A DNA stretch of 64,000 nucleotides, taken from NCBI GenBank assembly GCA_049516595.1, contig JBEKSY010000010.1, positions 38,427-102,426 of the forward strand, given 5' to 3'. Made by a program: the position numbers and the translations under genes. Shown here piece after piece: positions 51,583 through 59,562 of this stretch (position 1 is the first letter of the stretch; the number at the start of each line of letters is the position of its first letter). The notes under the pieces are model-generated. The model made no database searches and was not told the DNA's origin. It saw only the letters and a program-made list of their open reading frames with translations. This DNA comes from JBEKHT01 sp049516595 (GTDB taxonomy: Bacteria > Chloroflexota > Anaerolineae > Anaerolineales > RBG-16-64-43).

Positions 51583-52500
51583 TCAGCCACGTCGGCGAAG
51601 AGGCCGGCGGGGGCTCCTGCGCTTCCGGCTCGGTGCCCGGTACTGCGCCCGCAGGTAGGTGAGGGCTGGGGGATCAATGCTTGCCTCGTCCAGAAACACG
51701 CGGTCCTCCAGGTTCTCCTTCCCCGCCAGAAGGCGCAGGGCTTGGCGCGTCTCCTCGTCATAGATCCCCTGCAGCGCGCCTCGGTAGAGGCCGAGGCGCT
51801 TCATGATTCTCTGCAGCTCGAGCAGGAGTTTTCCCTCCAGGGCCAGGCGCTCGGAGGGCTCGCTCTTCCCGAAGTGGAGATGATGAAGCTCCAGAAGATG
51901 GGCCAGGGCCGTGACGGGTTCGCGGTCGTCGTCGACGCGAAGGTCGAGGTAGCGGTCATTGAATCCTCCATAGCCGGCAGCCGGCTTGGCCACCAGAAGC
52001 GCGGCCGATTGCTTGCCGCGGCGGTCGCCCCCCACTTCTTCCCCCGCCCGGAGGGCCGCCAGCAGACGGTCCGCAAGTTCCCCCTCCGAGGTCTCAAAGG
52101 CCAGGGCCATTTGCTCGATCACTTGCGGTCCGGCCAGAATGTTGCCCTGGCAGGCGTAGCGCGTGCCGGCCCGGCCTCCGGCCCAGGCCATGCACTCGCG
52201 ACCGGTGAAGGTCGCGGTCCGCCCGACCGCATCGATCAGGCCCACCTGGCGGTGCTCGCGCTCCGCATCCCGCTCGAGCAACCGGGTGAGGGCCTCTTCG
52301 GCCGAGGCCCCCTTTTCGAGAAGCCCCAATCCTTGCGGCCCGAAGGTTGTGTTGGCGAAGGCCTGGGTGGCAACCGCCCCGACCTCGGCGCGCGCGTAGG
52401 GCACAACGGCGCCAACGGCCAGGAAGCGAGAGGCTACCGCTACCCCCCACTCCCGGCGGTCAAGGTCGCAAGCAACAATGGAGAATGTGCTGGGTCCCAT
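51583..52500 (-). CDS. DUF1028 Ntn-hydrolase-like protein with peptidoglycan-binding-like tail
   Basis: This 305-residue protein has a DUF1028 domain (about residues 1-215): TFSIVACDLDRREWGVAVAS at the start, then GAVATQAFANTTFGPQGL and YACQGNILAGPQVI. The family has an Ntn-hydrolase-like fold and an expected amidase activity. The C-terminal part (about 225-295), with LQRIMKRLGLYRGALQGIYD and ETRQALRLLAG, is a peptidoglycan-binding type helical domain often found on these proteins. No signal peptide is seen, so the tail may not act on the wall. The start ATG 52500 follows a GAGGTATGCG ribosome binding site. It converges with the YkoP gene. Confidence 0.83.
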   Translation of the reverse strand: MGPSTFSIVACDLDRREWGVAVASRFLAVGAVVPYARAEVGAVATQAFANTTFGPQGLGLLEKGASAEEALTRLLERDAEREHRQVGLIDAVGRTATFTGRECMAWAGGRAGTRYACQGNILAGPQVIEQMALAFETSEGELADRLLAALRAGEEVGGDRRGKQSAALLVAKPAAGYGGFNDRYLDLRVDDDREPVTALAHLLELHHLHFGKSEPSERLALEGKLLLELQRIMKRLGLYRGALQGIYDEETRQALRLLAGKENLEDRVFLDEASIDPPALTYLRAQYRAPSRKRRSPRRPLRRRG

Positions 52501-52735
52501 CGCATACCTCCTTGGCGTGGCTGTGCGTTCCCGGCAACCCAAGGGCGAGCATATTCCCATTCCGCCGCCTGGGCCAATGGACCCGCTCTGCGGACGGGGT
52601 GAGGACTTCGAGGTCCTCCGCGGGGCGGCAGAGCCCACGAAACGCATCACTCTCTGGACCCCGGGGTTCTCCTTCTTGAGGCATGAGGCGCGGGTGGGTT
52701 GGCGGGGCTGCGTCTCGTTGGACGAGGTGGGGCAG

Positions 52736-53413
52736 ATGCTGGACCGGGCGCGGATCAGTGCGGTGCTCTTTGACCTGGATGGGACCCTGGCGGACACCGA
52801 TGATGCCTACCTCGACGTCCTCGCGGGCTTCCTGCGCCCGGCTAGCTTCCTCTTTCCCTCGGGGGAGCCCCGCCCGACCTTGCGGCGCTGGCTGATGGCC
52901 TCGGAGGGCTTCTTCAACTTCCTTTTCACCCTGCCCGACCGGGTTGGCCTCGCATTGCCCCTTTCGGGGTTCAGCGATCTGCTCGCGCGAGTTCGCGGGG
53001 TCGGGAGACCTGGGGCTTTTCGCATCATCCCCGGGGTGGACGAGATGCTCCAGGGACTTTCCGCCCACTACCCTCTGGCGGTCGTCAGTTCGAGGGACCG
53101 GCGCAGCACCGAGGCCTTTCTGGATCAGTTTGGATTGCGGCCCCTTTTCCGGGTCGTGGTTTCCTCGCCTTCCGCCAAACGCATCAAGCCCCATCCGGCT
53201 CCGATCCTTCTGGCGGCCGAACGGTTGGGCTCAGCACCCAAGGATTGCCTGATGGTGGGGGACAGTCGGGTCGATATCCAGGCGGGGAAAACGGCCGGCG
53301 CGCAAACGGTCGGGGTCCTGTGCGGATTTGGGTTGAGGCAGGATCTCGAGCAATCGGGGGCCGACGTGATCTTGCAGACCACCCCGGATCTTTCTAGTCT
53401 CCTGCTCTGCTAA
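52736..53413 (+). CDS. HAD-superfamily phosphatase
   Basis: This 225-residue hydrolase has all four HAD motifs: DLDGTLADTD (residues about 12-21), the Ser in AVVSSRDRR, the Lys in KRIKPHPAP and the acidic VGDSRVDIQAG. The cap is helical and inserted after motif I, as in phosphoglycolate phosphatase-like enzymes (class C1). The substrate is probably a small phosphorylated metabolite. The start is uncertain: ATG 52736 with a purine-rich upstream run, or TTG 52718. The gene diverges from DUF1028; the spacer of about 235 bases between them may hold both promoters. Confidence 0.83.
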   Translation: MLDRARISAVLFDLDGTLADTDDAYLDVLAGFLRPASFLFPSGEPRPTLRRWLMASEGFFNFLFTLPDRVGLALPLSGFSDLLARVRGVGRPGAFRIIPGVDEMLQGLSAHYPLAVVSSRDRRSTEAFLDQFGLRPLFRVVVSSPSAKRIKPHPAPILLAAERLGSAPKDCLMVGDSRVDIQAGKTAGAQTVGVLCGFGLRQDLEQSGADVILQTTPDLSSLLLC

Positions 53414-53452
53414 AGGAGGCGGTCGGCCTGTGCCCAAGCCGCGGCGGGCCTT

Positions 53453-54112
53453 TCACGGCTTCGGCTGCGGGCCCGCTTCTGGGTCGCCCAGTTTGGCCTG
53501 CAGGGCGCCGAGAGCTCTTTGCGTGTCTTCCAGGCGCAGGCTGAGGGTCAGGTCGCCCCGGGTTCGCTCCGTCACCCCGCGCACCATGTCGGTAGTGCGC
53601 CGCAGGTTTCCGGTGAGCGCATCGGGGTAGTCCAGGGTGACGAGCAGCGCGTAGATTTCATCCATTAGGCCCAGCAGGCGTTCGGCTTCTTCCGCGTTCC
53701 CCAGGCGAATGACGTCCAGGCAACGCCGGCGCAGTTCTCCGGCGGCTTCGCCCAACCCGTTCAAGTAGGGCGCCGGCTCGACGCCGATCTCCTCGGGGGC
53801 GGGCAGGCGCTCGCCCGCGACCAGGGCCGAGACGATACTGGCCTCGGCGAACTCCTTCAACGAGTCCTGGCAGTATCCGGCGAAGTAAAGGTCCGGGTAG
53901 GCGCCCAATTCCTCCCGCAAGGCCTGCGCCTGTGTCCTGGCCTCGCCCAGCTGAGCCAGAGCGAGTGGGCGTTCCCCGCGGTGAACGGCGCGAATCGCCA
54001 GAGCGCAATGGCGCACCAGGGTACGCGAGCGCTCGAGGGCTCGCTCGCGTGCCAAGTTCTTGGCATCGAGAAGTTCGCGGATCCGATCGGAGAGACCGTG
54101 GATCTCGTTCAT
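53453..54112 (-). CDS. Translin family protein
   Basis: This 219-residue all-helical protein matches the translin/TRAX family over its full length. Typical blocks are LYFAGYCQDSLKEFAEASIV, PYLNGLGEAAGELRRRCLDV and LDYPDALTGNLRRTTDMVRG. In TRAX the catalytic residues lie in the segment aligning with KEFAEA; here both Glu are kept, so an RNase activity is possible. Translins form octameric RNA/DNA-binding shells in eukaryotes and some archaea; bacterial members are few and little studied. Its ATG overlaps the stop of a DUF3467 gene (ATGA), which couples their translation. The substrate in this organism is unknown. Confidence 0.85.
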   Translation of the reverse strand: MNEIHGLSDRIRELLDAKNLARERALERSRTLVRHCALAIRAVHRGERPLALAQLGEARTQAQALREELGAYPDLYFAGYCQDSLKEFAEASIVSALVAGERLPAPEEIGVEPAPYLNGLGEAAGELRRRCLDVIRLGNAEEAERLLGLMDEIYALLVTLDYPDALTGNLRRTTDMVRGVTERTRGDLTLSLRLEDTQRALGALQAKLGDPEAGPQPKP

Positions 54113-54468
54113 GACTTGGAATCGCTGGCAGTTGGATCGGGCCCCGGGTGCTCGCCGCCGGGGCTGCCAAAGAGCTGATCGGCCAGGGTGACCCCTTCGG
54201 GAATACGGATCTCCCCGAACTGTGCCTCATATTTTGAGAGGTTCTCATTCAGAGCCCGCAGAAGAAGCTTGGCGCTCAAGGGTGCCATGATCAGGCGGGA
54301 ACAAACGCGTGCCTTGGGCAGGCCCGGCAGGACCCGGGCAAAGTCGATCACCACCTCGGTGGCGGAGTGCGTGATCAAGGCCAGGTTCGCATAACTCGGC
54401 TCCAGGCCGGAGGGCAACTCCAGCGGCATTGGCCGGTTTGCAGAGGGGGGAGCGGGCGGCTCATTCAT
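54109..54468 (-). CDS. DUF3467 protein
   Basis: This 119-residue protein has a DUF3467 domain: PSYANLALITHSATEVVIDF, then GLPKARVCSRLIMAPLSAKL and LSKYEAQFGEIRIP. Family members are small cytoplasmic beta-alpha proteins of unknown function. It ends in a low-complexity acidic tail. It is followed with a four-base overlap by the translin gene, and a single-stranded-DNA-binding protein gene ends upstream 55 bases before it on the same strand. A nucleic-acid-linked role is therefore possible but unproven. Confidence 0.85.
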   Translation of the reverse strand: MNEPPAPPSANRPMPLELPSGLEPSYANLALITHSATEVVIDFARVLPGLPKARVCSRLIMAPLSAKLLLRALNENLSKYEAQFGEIRIPEGVTLADQLFGSPGGEHPGPDPTASDSKS

Positions 54469-54522
54469 CTGGGTCCACCGAGTCAGGTTGGGGACGGACG
54501 CGGGAGCATCCCGGCCGTCGTC

Positions 54523-54939
54523 CTAGAAGGGGATCTCGTCTTCGGTGCTTGGCGCCGGGGCGGCGGCGGTGTCCGCAGGCTCCGGGCCCTCGCCTCGTGC
54601 GCCGAGGAAGCGGACGGTCTCGGCGACCACCTCGAAGGACGAGCCCACCGACCCATCCTGGCGCGTGAAGGTCCGCGGGTTACCAGTGGCGCGGTCGGCG
54701 CTGAGGCGTCCTTCCACCAGCACCTGGCGCCCTTTGGATAGGTATTGCTTGCACAACTCGGCCTGCTTGCCCCAAGCCGAGACGCGAAACCAAATGGTCT
54801 CCTCGACCGGCTGCCCGCTCGAATCGTTGTAGCGGCGGTTGACCGCAACCGGGAAGGAGGTGACCGCCTGGCCGTTGGGGGTGTAGCGCATCTCGGGGTC
54901 ACGGCCCAGGTTCCCCACGACAAAGATCTTGTGAAACAT
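54523..54939 (-). CDS. ssb: Single-stranded DNA-binding protein
   Basis: This 138-residue SSB has the OB fold at residues about 1-110: HKIFVVGNLGRDPEMRYTPN, VTSFPVAVNRRY, WFRVSAWGKQAELCKQYLSK and GRQVLVEGRL. The tail is acidic and ends EDEIPF, the binding site for partner proteins. It covers single-stranded DNA during replication, repair and recombination. The ATG at 54939 has GGAGGG seven bases upstream. It lies alone before DUF3467 and translin. Confidence 0.95.
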   Translation of the reverse strand: MFHKIFVVGNLGRDPEMRYTPNGQAVTSFPVAVNRRYNDSSGQPVEETIWFRVSAWGKQAELCKQYLSKGRQVLVEGRLSADRATGNPRTFTRQDGSVGSSFEVVAETVRFLGARGEGPEPADTAAAPAPSTEDEIPF

Positions 54940-55082
54940 GTTCCCTCCAGCCCTGCCGGAAAGAGAAGCGCGAGTGAAATTGGAGAAGGACCCAGGCCAA
55001 ACGCGCCCGGCGGCGGAAAAGCCTCTCCCTTTCCTCCGCCCCATGGGCCGGGCTGGATTGTACACCCGAGCCGGAGCTGATT

Positions 55083-56882
55083 TCAGTCGCCCTTTTGGAT
55101 TGCCTCGCGGAGACGGGCGATCACCCCCTCCACCTTGAGGGGGCCGAGGTCCTCCCCGCTGCGCAGCCGCACGGCGACCGAGTCGGCCTGCACCTCCCGG
55201 TCGCCGGCAATGAGCATGAAGGGGATCTTCTGCAACTGGGCGTCGCGGATCTTGGCATTCATCCGCTCGGCTCGCGGGTCGACCTCCACCCGCAGCCCCG
55301 CTTGCTTCATGCGCTGCTCCACCCGGCGCGTGAATTCAAGGTGCCGGTCGGCAATCGGAATGAGGATCGCCTGCAGCGGGGCCAGCCAAACGGGCAGGGC
55401 TCCCGCGAAATGCTCAAGGATCATCGCCAGGAAACGCTCGGTCGATCCGGTAACCGCGCGGTGGATGACCACCGGGGTGTGCACCTGCCCATCTTCGCCG
55501 ACATACTCGAGGCCCAGGCGCGCCGGCTGGATGAAATCTACCTGAATGGTGGAGAGCTGCCACTGCCGCCGGAGGACATCGCGGAACATGAAATCTGCCT
55601 TCGGGCCGTAGAAGGCGGCCTCGCCCTCCACGGGCTCATAGTCCATCTCGCTCGCCTCCAGGGCGGAACGCAGCGCGGCGGTGGCCTCTTTCCACTTCTG
55701 GTCATCGGCCACAAACTTGCCTTGTTTGCCTCGCAAGCTCAATCGGACCCAATAGTCGCTCAGCCGGTAGCGGCCAAGCACCTCCTGGATCAGGCGCAGC
55801 GCCAATGCGAATTCCGACTCGATCTGGTCGGGGGTGCAAAAGATGTGGCAATCGTCCTGAGTGAGCGCGCGCACGCGGGCCAGTCCTGTCAGCTCGCCGG
55901 CCTTTTCGTACCGGTAGAGCGTGGCAAACTCGGCGAAGCGCAGAGGCAGTTCCCGGTAGGAATGCGTCCCCATCTCCCGGTAGAGGGTCATGTGACTGGG
56001 GCAGTTCATCGGCTTGAGACGGTAGGCGACCCCTTCGTCGACGAGAGGGGGGAACATGGCCTCCTTGTAGTTGTCGTAGTGTCCCGAGCGCCGGTAGAGA
56101 TCCTCCTTGACCAGGTGTCCGGTCCAAACGTGCTGGTAGCCGTAGCGGGTCTGGACTTCCCGCACATAGGACTCCATCAGATGCCGCAGCGCCTCGCCCC
56201 GCGGGGAAAAGAGTGGCAGACCGGGCCCGATATCCTCGGAAAAGTAGAAGAGACCCAGATCCCTCCCCAACCTGCGATGGTCGCGCTTCTTGGCTTCCTC
56301 CAGCCGCCACAGGTACTCCTCCAGTTCCTGGGGGGTCTTCCAGGCGGTGCCGTAAATGCGTTGGAGCATGGGCCGCTTTTCGTCGCCTCGCCAATAGGCG
56401 CCCGAGACCTGCATGAGCCTCACGGCCTCGGGATTGATCTGCCCGGTGCGTTCGACGTGCGGGCCGCGGCAAAGGTCCGTGAACTGATCGTGGGTGTAGG
56501 TGGTAATGACGGGGGGCTCACTGAGCGGGTTGCCGTGCTCGTCTTCCCGGCCCTCTTCCAGCCCGGCGATGAGCTCCAGCTTGTAGGGCTGGTCCGCAAA
56601 GAGACGCTTGGCTTCTCCCGCGGCGACCTCGCGGCGCACGAAGGAATAGTTCCCGCGGAGAATCTCGCGCATGCGCTTCTCGATGGCCTGGAGATCCTCC
56701 GGGGTCAGCGGGCGGGGCAGGTCAAAGTCATAGTAGAAACCTTCCTCGATCGCAGGCCCGATGGCGGTCTTGGCCTGGCCCGGGAACATATCCATCACGG
56801 CCTGCGCCATCACATGCGCGGCGGAATGGCGAATCCGGTAGAGTTCCGAGTCTTCATAGCGCGCCACCTGTCGTTCGGGCAT
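55083..56882 (-). CDS. thrS: Threonyl-tRNA synthetase, lacking the TGS domain
   Basis: This 599-residue class II synthetase attaches threonine to tRNA-Thr. It begins directly with the editing domain: YRIRHSAAHVMAQAVMDMFP with the HxxxH metal motif, then TIGPAIEEGFYYDFD-like text. The catalytic core includes the zinc ligands in MNCPSHMTLYR and the class II motifs 2 and 3 (RALTQDDCHIFC and VTGSTERFLAMI). The anticodon-binding domain closes it. The usual N-terminal TGS domain of about 60 residues is missing. The start follows GGAGAGGAGA. A T-box leader controls it. Confidence 0.95.
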   Translation of the reverse strand: MPERQVARYEDSELYRIRHSAAHVMAQAVMDMFPGQAKTAIGPAIEEGFYYDFDLPRPLTPEDLQAIEKRMREILRGNYSFVRREVAAGEAKRLFADQPYKLELIAGLEEGREDEHGNPLSEPPVITTYTHDQFTDLCRGPHVERTGQINPEAVRLMQVSGAYWRGDEKRPMLQRIYGTAWKTPQELEEYLWRLEEAKKRDHRRLGRDLGLFYFSEDIGPGLPLFSPRGEALRHLMESYVREVQTRYGYQHVWTGHLVKEDLYRRSGHYDNYKEAMFPPLVDEGVAYRLKPMNCPSHMTLYREMGTHSYRELPLRFAEFATLYRYEKAGELTGLARVRALTQDDCHIFCTPDQIESEFALALRLIQEVLGRYRLSDYWVRLSLRGKQGKFVADDQKWKEATAALRSALEASEMDYEPVEGEAAFYGPKADFMFRDVLRRQWQLSTIQVDFIQPARLGLEYVGEDGQVHTPVVIHRAVTGSTERFLAMILEHFAGALPVWLAPLQAILIPIADRHLEFTRRVEQRMKQAGLRVEVDPRAERMNAKIRDAQLQKIPFMLIAGDREVQADSVAVRLRSGEDLGPLKVEGVIARLREAIQKGD

Positions 56883-56951
56883 CTTCGTCTCTCCTCTCCT
56901 GCCGGCGGCTCTGGGAAGGGCCCGAGCCCGGGCTGAGCGGCCCCGGAAAGC

Positions 56952-57196
56952 AAAAACCTCCCGCCCGTCCTGGGGCGAGAGGCAAGCTCACGCGGTTCCA
57001 CCCGTTTTGGCCGGGCGGACCGGCCGCCCTGGCCATCTCTGGGCCGCTAACGGGGCCAAGCCGTTCCCCATACTTGGCGGCCAGCGCGGCCGCCGTTCCG
57101 GTTCAAGCCGCCAGGTGGTTTTCGCACCCTCCGCACCGCAAGGCTCTCACCGATCCCTTGCTCGCTGCTGCGCTCGGAGCTGCTACTCGTCCTGGC
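56952..57196 (-). promoter_or_regulatory. T-box riboswitch of thrS
   Basis: The minus strand carries the diagnostic T-box GGGTGGAACCGCG (57003-56991). It is followed by a 10-bp terminator (CCTCTCGCCC and GGGCGGGAGG, then TTTTT, 56982-56952). Stem I starts at GCCAGG (57196) and closes at CCTGGC (57115-57110), with GGTGAGAG inside. The specifier position reads ACC (57119-57117), a threonine codon, followed by another ACC. Uncharged tRNA-Thr should stabilise the antiterminator and switch on thrS. Confidence 0.92.
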
Positions 57197-57234
57197 GATC
57201 GCATGACTGGGCCAAACAGTCGCCCTGGGTTGTG

Positions 57235-57308
57235 TGGGCGGTATAGGACTTGAACCTACGGCCTCCGCGATGTCAACGCGGCGCTCTAACCAACTGAGCT
57301 AACCGCCC
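57235..57308 (-). tRNA. tRNA-Val (GAC)
   Basis: A 74-nt cloverleaf. GGGCGGU pairs with ACCGCCC, the discriminator is A and CCA is not encoded. The anticodon stem CCGCG/CGCGG encloses loop UUGACAU, giving GAC. A TATAAT box sits at about 57324-57319. The T-box of thrS starts about 40 bases after the 3' end, on the same strand. Confidence 0.95.
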
Positions 57309-57468
57309 GGTCAGCTGGAATTATACCTTCCCTGCCAGGGAAACTCCACCCGGATTCTCACCCTGCCGGCCCTTTCTCCCGGGAGGAGCCCGCCCCCGCC
57401 CCGATCCGCCGGGCGTTTCTGGACGCGCGGCCTGAACGAGGAAGGGAGGTGTGGGGCCCGAGGCGATA

Positions 57469-57508
57469 TATAATGGAACCAGCCCTCCAGGAGCAGGAGG
57501 GGTTTTTT
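57469..57508 (+). promoter_or_regulatory. prfA promoter -10 with an immediate terminator-like hairpin
   Basis: TATAAT (57469-57474) is followed, about where transcription would begin, by CCCTCC (57483-57488), a 7-base loop and GGAGGG (57496-57501), then G and six T (57503-57508). The RNA would form a hairpin plus U-run in its first 30 bases, ahead of the prfA start at 57530. It may act as an attenuator or simply as a stabilising 5' hairpin. Confidence 0.6.
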
Positions 57509-57529
57509 GTGTGGGCCGGGGAGAGGCAG

Positions 57530-58597
57530 ATGTTTGAGAGGTTGGCTGGGATCGAGGCGCGCTACCAGGAGCTGACGCGCCTTATGGCCGAGCATGCCGC
57601 TGAGTATGCCAAGGTCGCGGAATACGCCCGCGAGCGGGCCGAGATCGAGCCGGCGGTGGCGAAGTTCCATGCCTACCAGAATCTCACGGGCTCTCTGGAG
57701 CAGGCGCGCGGCATGCGAGCCGACCCCGATCCGGAGCTGCGCCAGCTCGCGGAGAGCGAGGTGGTGGGCCTCGAGGCTCGCCGGGCGGAAATGGAAAAGG
57801 ACCTGAAAGCCATGCTCCTCCCCAGGGACCCGCGGGATTCAAAGAATGTGATCCTGGAGATCCGCGCGGGTACCGGGGGAGAGGAGGCGGCTCTATTTGC
57901 CGCCAACCTGTTCCGCTTGTACAGCCGCTACGCGGAACGGCACGGCTGGAAGATCGAGATCCTGTCCCAAAACGAGACGGGCATCGGCGGGTTCAAGGAG
58001 ATCATCTTCCAGCTGAAGGGGCAGGGCGCCTTCTCGCGGCTGAAGTTTGAGTCCGGGGTCCATCGGGTGCAACGCATCCCGGTCACCGAATCCCAGGGTC
58101 GGATTCATACCTCGACGGCTACGGTCGCCGTCCTGGCCGAGGCGGATGAGGTCGAGATCCAAGTCCCCGAGAAGGACATCAAGCTGGAGGTCTATCGGTC
58201 TTCCGGTGCGGGCGGGCAAAACGTCCAGAAGAACTCCACGGCGGTTCGGATCACTCACCTTCCCACCGGGATGGTGGTTCAGTGTCAGGATGAGCGCTCC
58301 CAGCTGCAGAATCGAACGCGGGCGCTGGCCATCCTGCGCGCCCGGCTGTACGAAATCGAATCCCAGAAGCAGCGCGCGGAGATTGAGCAGTCGCGCCGGG
58401 CCCAGGTGGGAACCGGCGAGCGCTCTGAGAAGATCCGCACCTACAACTTCCCTCAGTCACGGGTGACGGACCACCGCATTGGGGTTTCCCTGCACAACTT
58501 GGAGGCCGTGCTCGACGGCGAAATCGATCCCCTGATCGACGAGCTCGCGCTTCAGGAGCAGAGCCTGCGTCTTCAAGAGGCCGGGATCTCCCCCTAG
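57530..58597 (+). CDS. prfA: Peptide chain release factor 1
   Basis: This 355-residue factor ends translation at UAA and UAG. The codon-recognition PVT motif is in RIPVTESQGRIHTSTATVA (about 185-203). The catalytic GGQ is in SSGAGGQNVQKNST (about 225-238), the Gln of which is methylated by PrmC. The start ATG 57530 has GGGGAGAGG upstream and gives the normal N-terminus MFERLAGIEARYQEL. prmC follows 11 bases after the stop, so factor and modifying enzyme are co-expressed. A hairpin with a T-run lies in the leader. Confidence 0.96.
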   Translation: MFERLAGIEARYQELTRLMAEHAAEYAKVAEYARERAEIEPAVAKFHAYQNLTGSLEQARGMRADPDPELRQLAESEVVGLEARRAEMEKDLKAMLLPRDPRDSKNVILEIRAGTGGEEAALFAANLFRLYSRYAERHGWKIEILSQNETGIGGFKEIIFQLKGQGAFSRLKFESGVHRVQRIPVTESQGRIHTSTATVAVLAEADEVEIQVPEKDIKLEVYRSSGAGGQNVQKNSTAVRITHLPTGMVVQCQDERSQLQNRTRALAILRARLYEIESQKQRAEIEQSRRAQVGTGERSEKIRTYNFPQSRVTDHRIGVSLHNLEAVLDGEIDPLIDELALQEQSLRLQEAGISP

Positions 58598-58608
58598 GGG
58601 GCACTGCC

Positions 58609-59481
58609 TTGAACGAGGTTGCGCTCAGGACCGTAGGGCAGGCTCTGGAGTGGGCGCGGGAGGAACTTCGATCCAGCGGGGCAGGCAGCCTGGAGGCCCA
58701 GGTCCTGCTCTCCCATCTCCTGCAACAATCCCGGCCCTGGGTCCTGGCGCACCCGGAAGTCGATTTGGCCGCCTCCCAGGCGGATACGTATCGCCGTCAA
58801 ATCCGGAGCTGTGCCGCCGGGCTGCCCCTCGCCTATTTGACGGGCCACCAGGAGTTCTTCGGGCTCGAGTTCGAGGTCAGCCCCGCGGTTCTCATCCCCC
58901 GGCCGGAAACCGAACTGCTGGTCGAACGGGCCCAGGCCTGGATCGAGGCCGAAGCGCGCGAGCCGCGCAGGTCGCTGAGCCGACTCCAGGTGGTAGATGT
59001 GGGCACCGGCTCGGGTTGCATCGCGGTCAGCTTGGCGGCCGGGCGGAAAACGCTGAGGGTTGTGGCGGGCGACCTCTCCCGGGAGGCATTGAAGGTGGCC
59101 GGCCGCAATGTTCTCCGCCACCATGTTGCGGACCGCGTCGCGCTCGTCCAGATGGATCTCCTGACTCCCCTGCGCGGACCCCTCGGCCTCGTCTGCGCCA
59201 ATCTCCCCTATGTCCCTTCTCAGGAGCTCGCTGCCTGGCCAACCTCGCAGTTCGAGCCGCGCCTGGCCCGGGACGGGGGTGAGGATGGACTGCGGCCAAT
59301 CACCCGCCTTCTCGGGCAGGCCCTCACCCGGTTAGGACCGGGTTCGCTGGCTCTCGTGGAGATTGAGGCCTCCCAGGGTCCCGCCGTCGAGACCTTGGCC
59401 CGCTCTCTGTTTCCTTCCGCGCGGATTGGAATCCTCCCGGATCTGGCGGGTCACGGTCGCCTGCTGGAGGTTCAGGCCTGA
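58609..59481 (+). CDS. prmC: Release factor glutamine methyltransferase
   Basis: This 290-residue SAM enzyme methylates the GGQ glutamine of release factors. The N-terminal helical domain (about 1-85) recognises the factor. The catalytic domain has the SAM loop VVDVGTGSGCIAVSLA (about 127-142). The substrate-binding motif reads VCANLPYVPSQEL; the classical NPPY is NLPY here. GHQEFFGLEFEV and VLIPRPETELLVERA are typical of PrmC. It starts at TTG 11 bases after prfA. The function is clear from context despite the changed motif. Confidence 0.92.
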   Translation: MNEVALRTVGQALEWAREELRSSGAGSLEAQVLLSHLLQQSRPWVLAHPEVDLAASQADTYRRQIRSCAAGLPLAYLTGHQEFFGLEFEVSPAVLIPRPETELLVERAQAWIEAEAREPRRSLSRLQVVDVGTGSGCIAVSLAAGRKTLRVVAGDLSREALKVAGRNVLRHHVADRVALVQMDLLTPLRGPLGLVCANLPYVPSQELAAWPTSQFEPRLARDGGEDGLRPITRLLGQALTRLGPGSLALVEIEASQGPAVETLARSLFPSARIGILPDLAGHGRLLEVQA

Positions 59482-59562
59482 GCGTGGGCGGGGGAGGAGA
59501 GGCCAGGAGCCGCCCGACCCCCGCCGCTGGCGCGAGCCTGGAATCTGAATACAATCCTCTCC

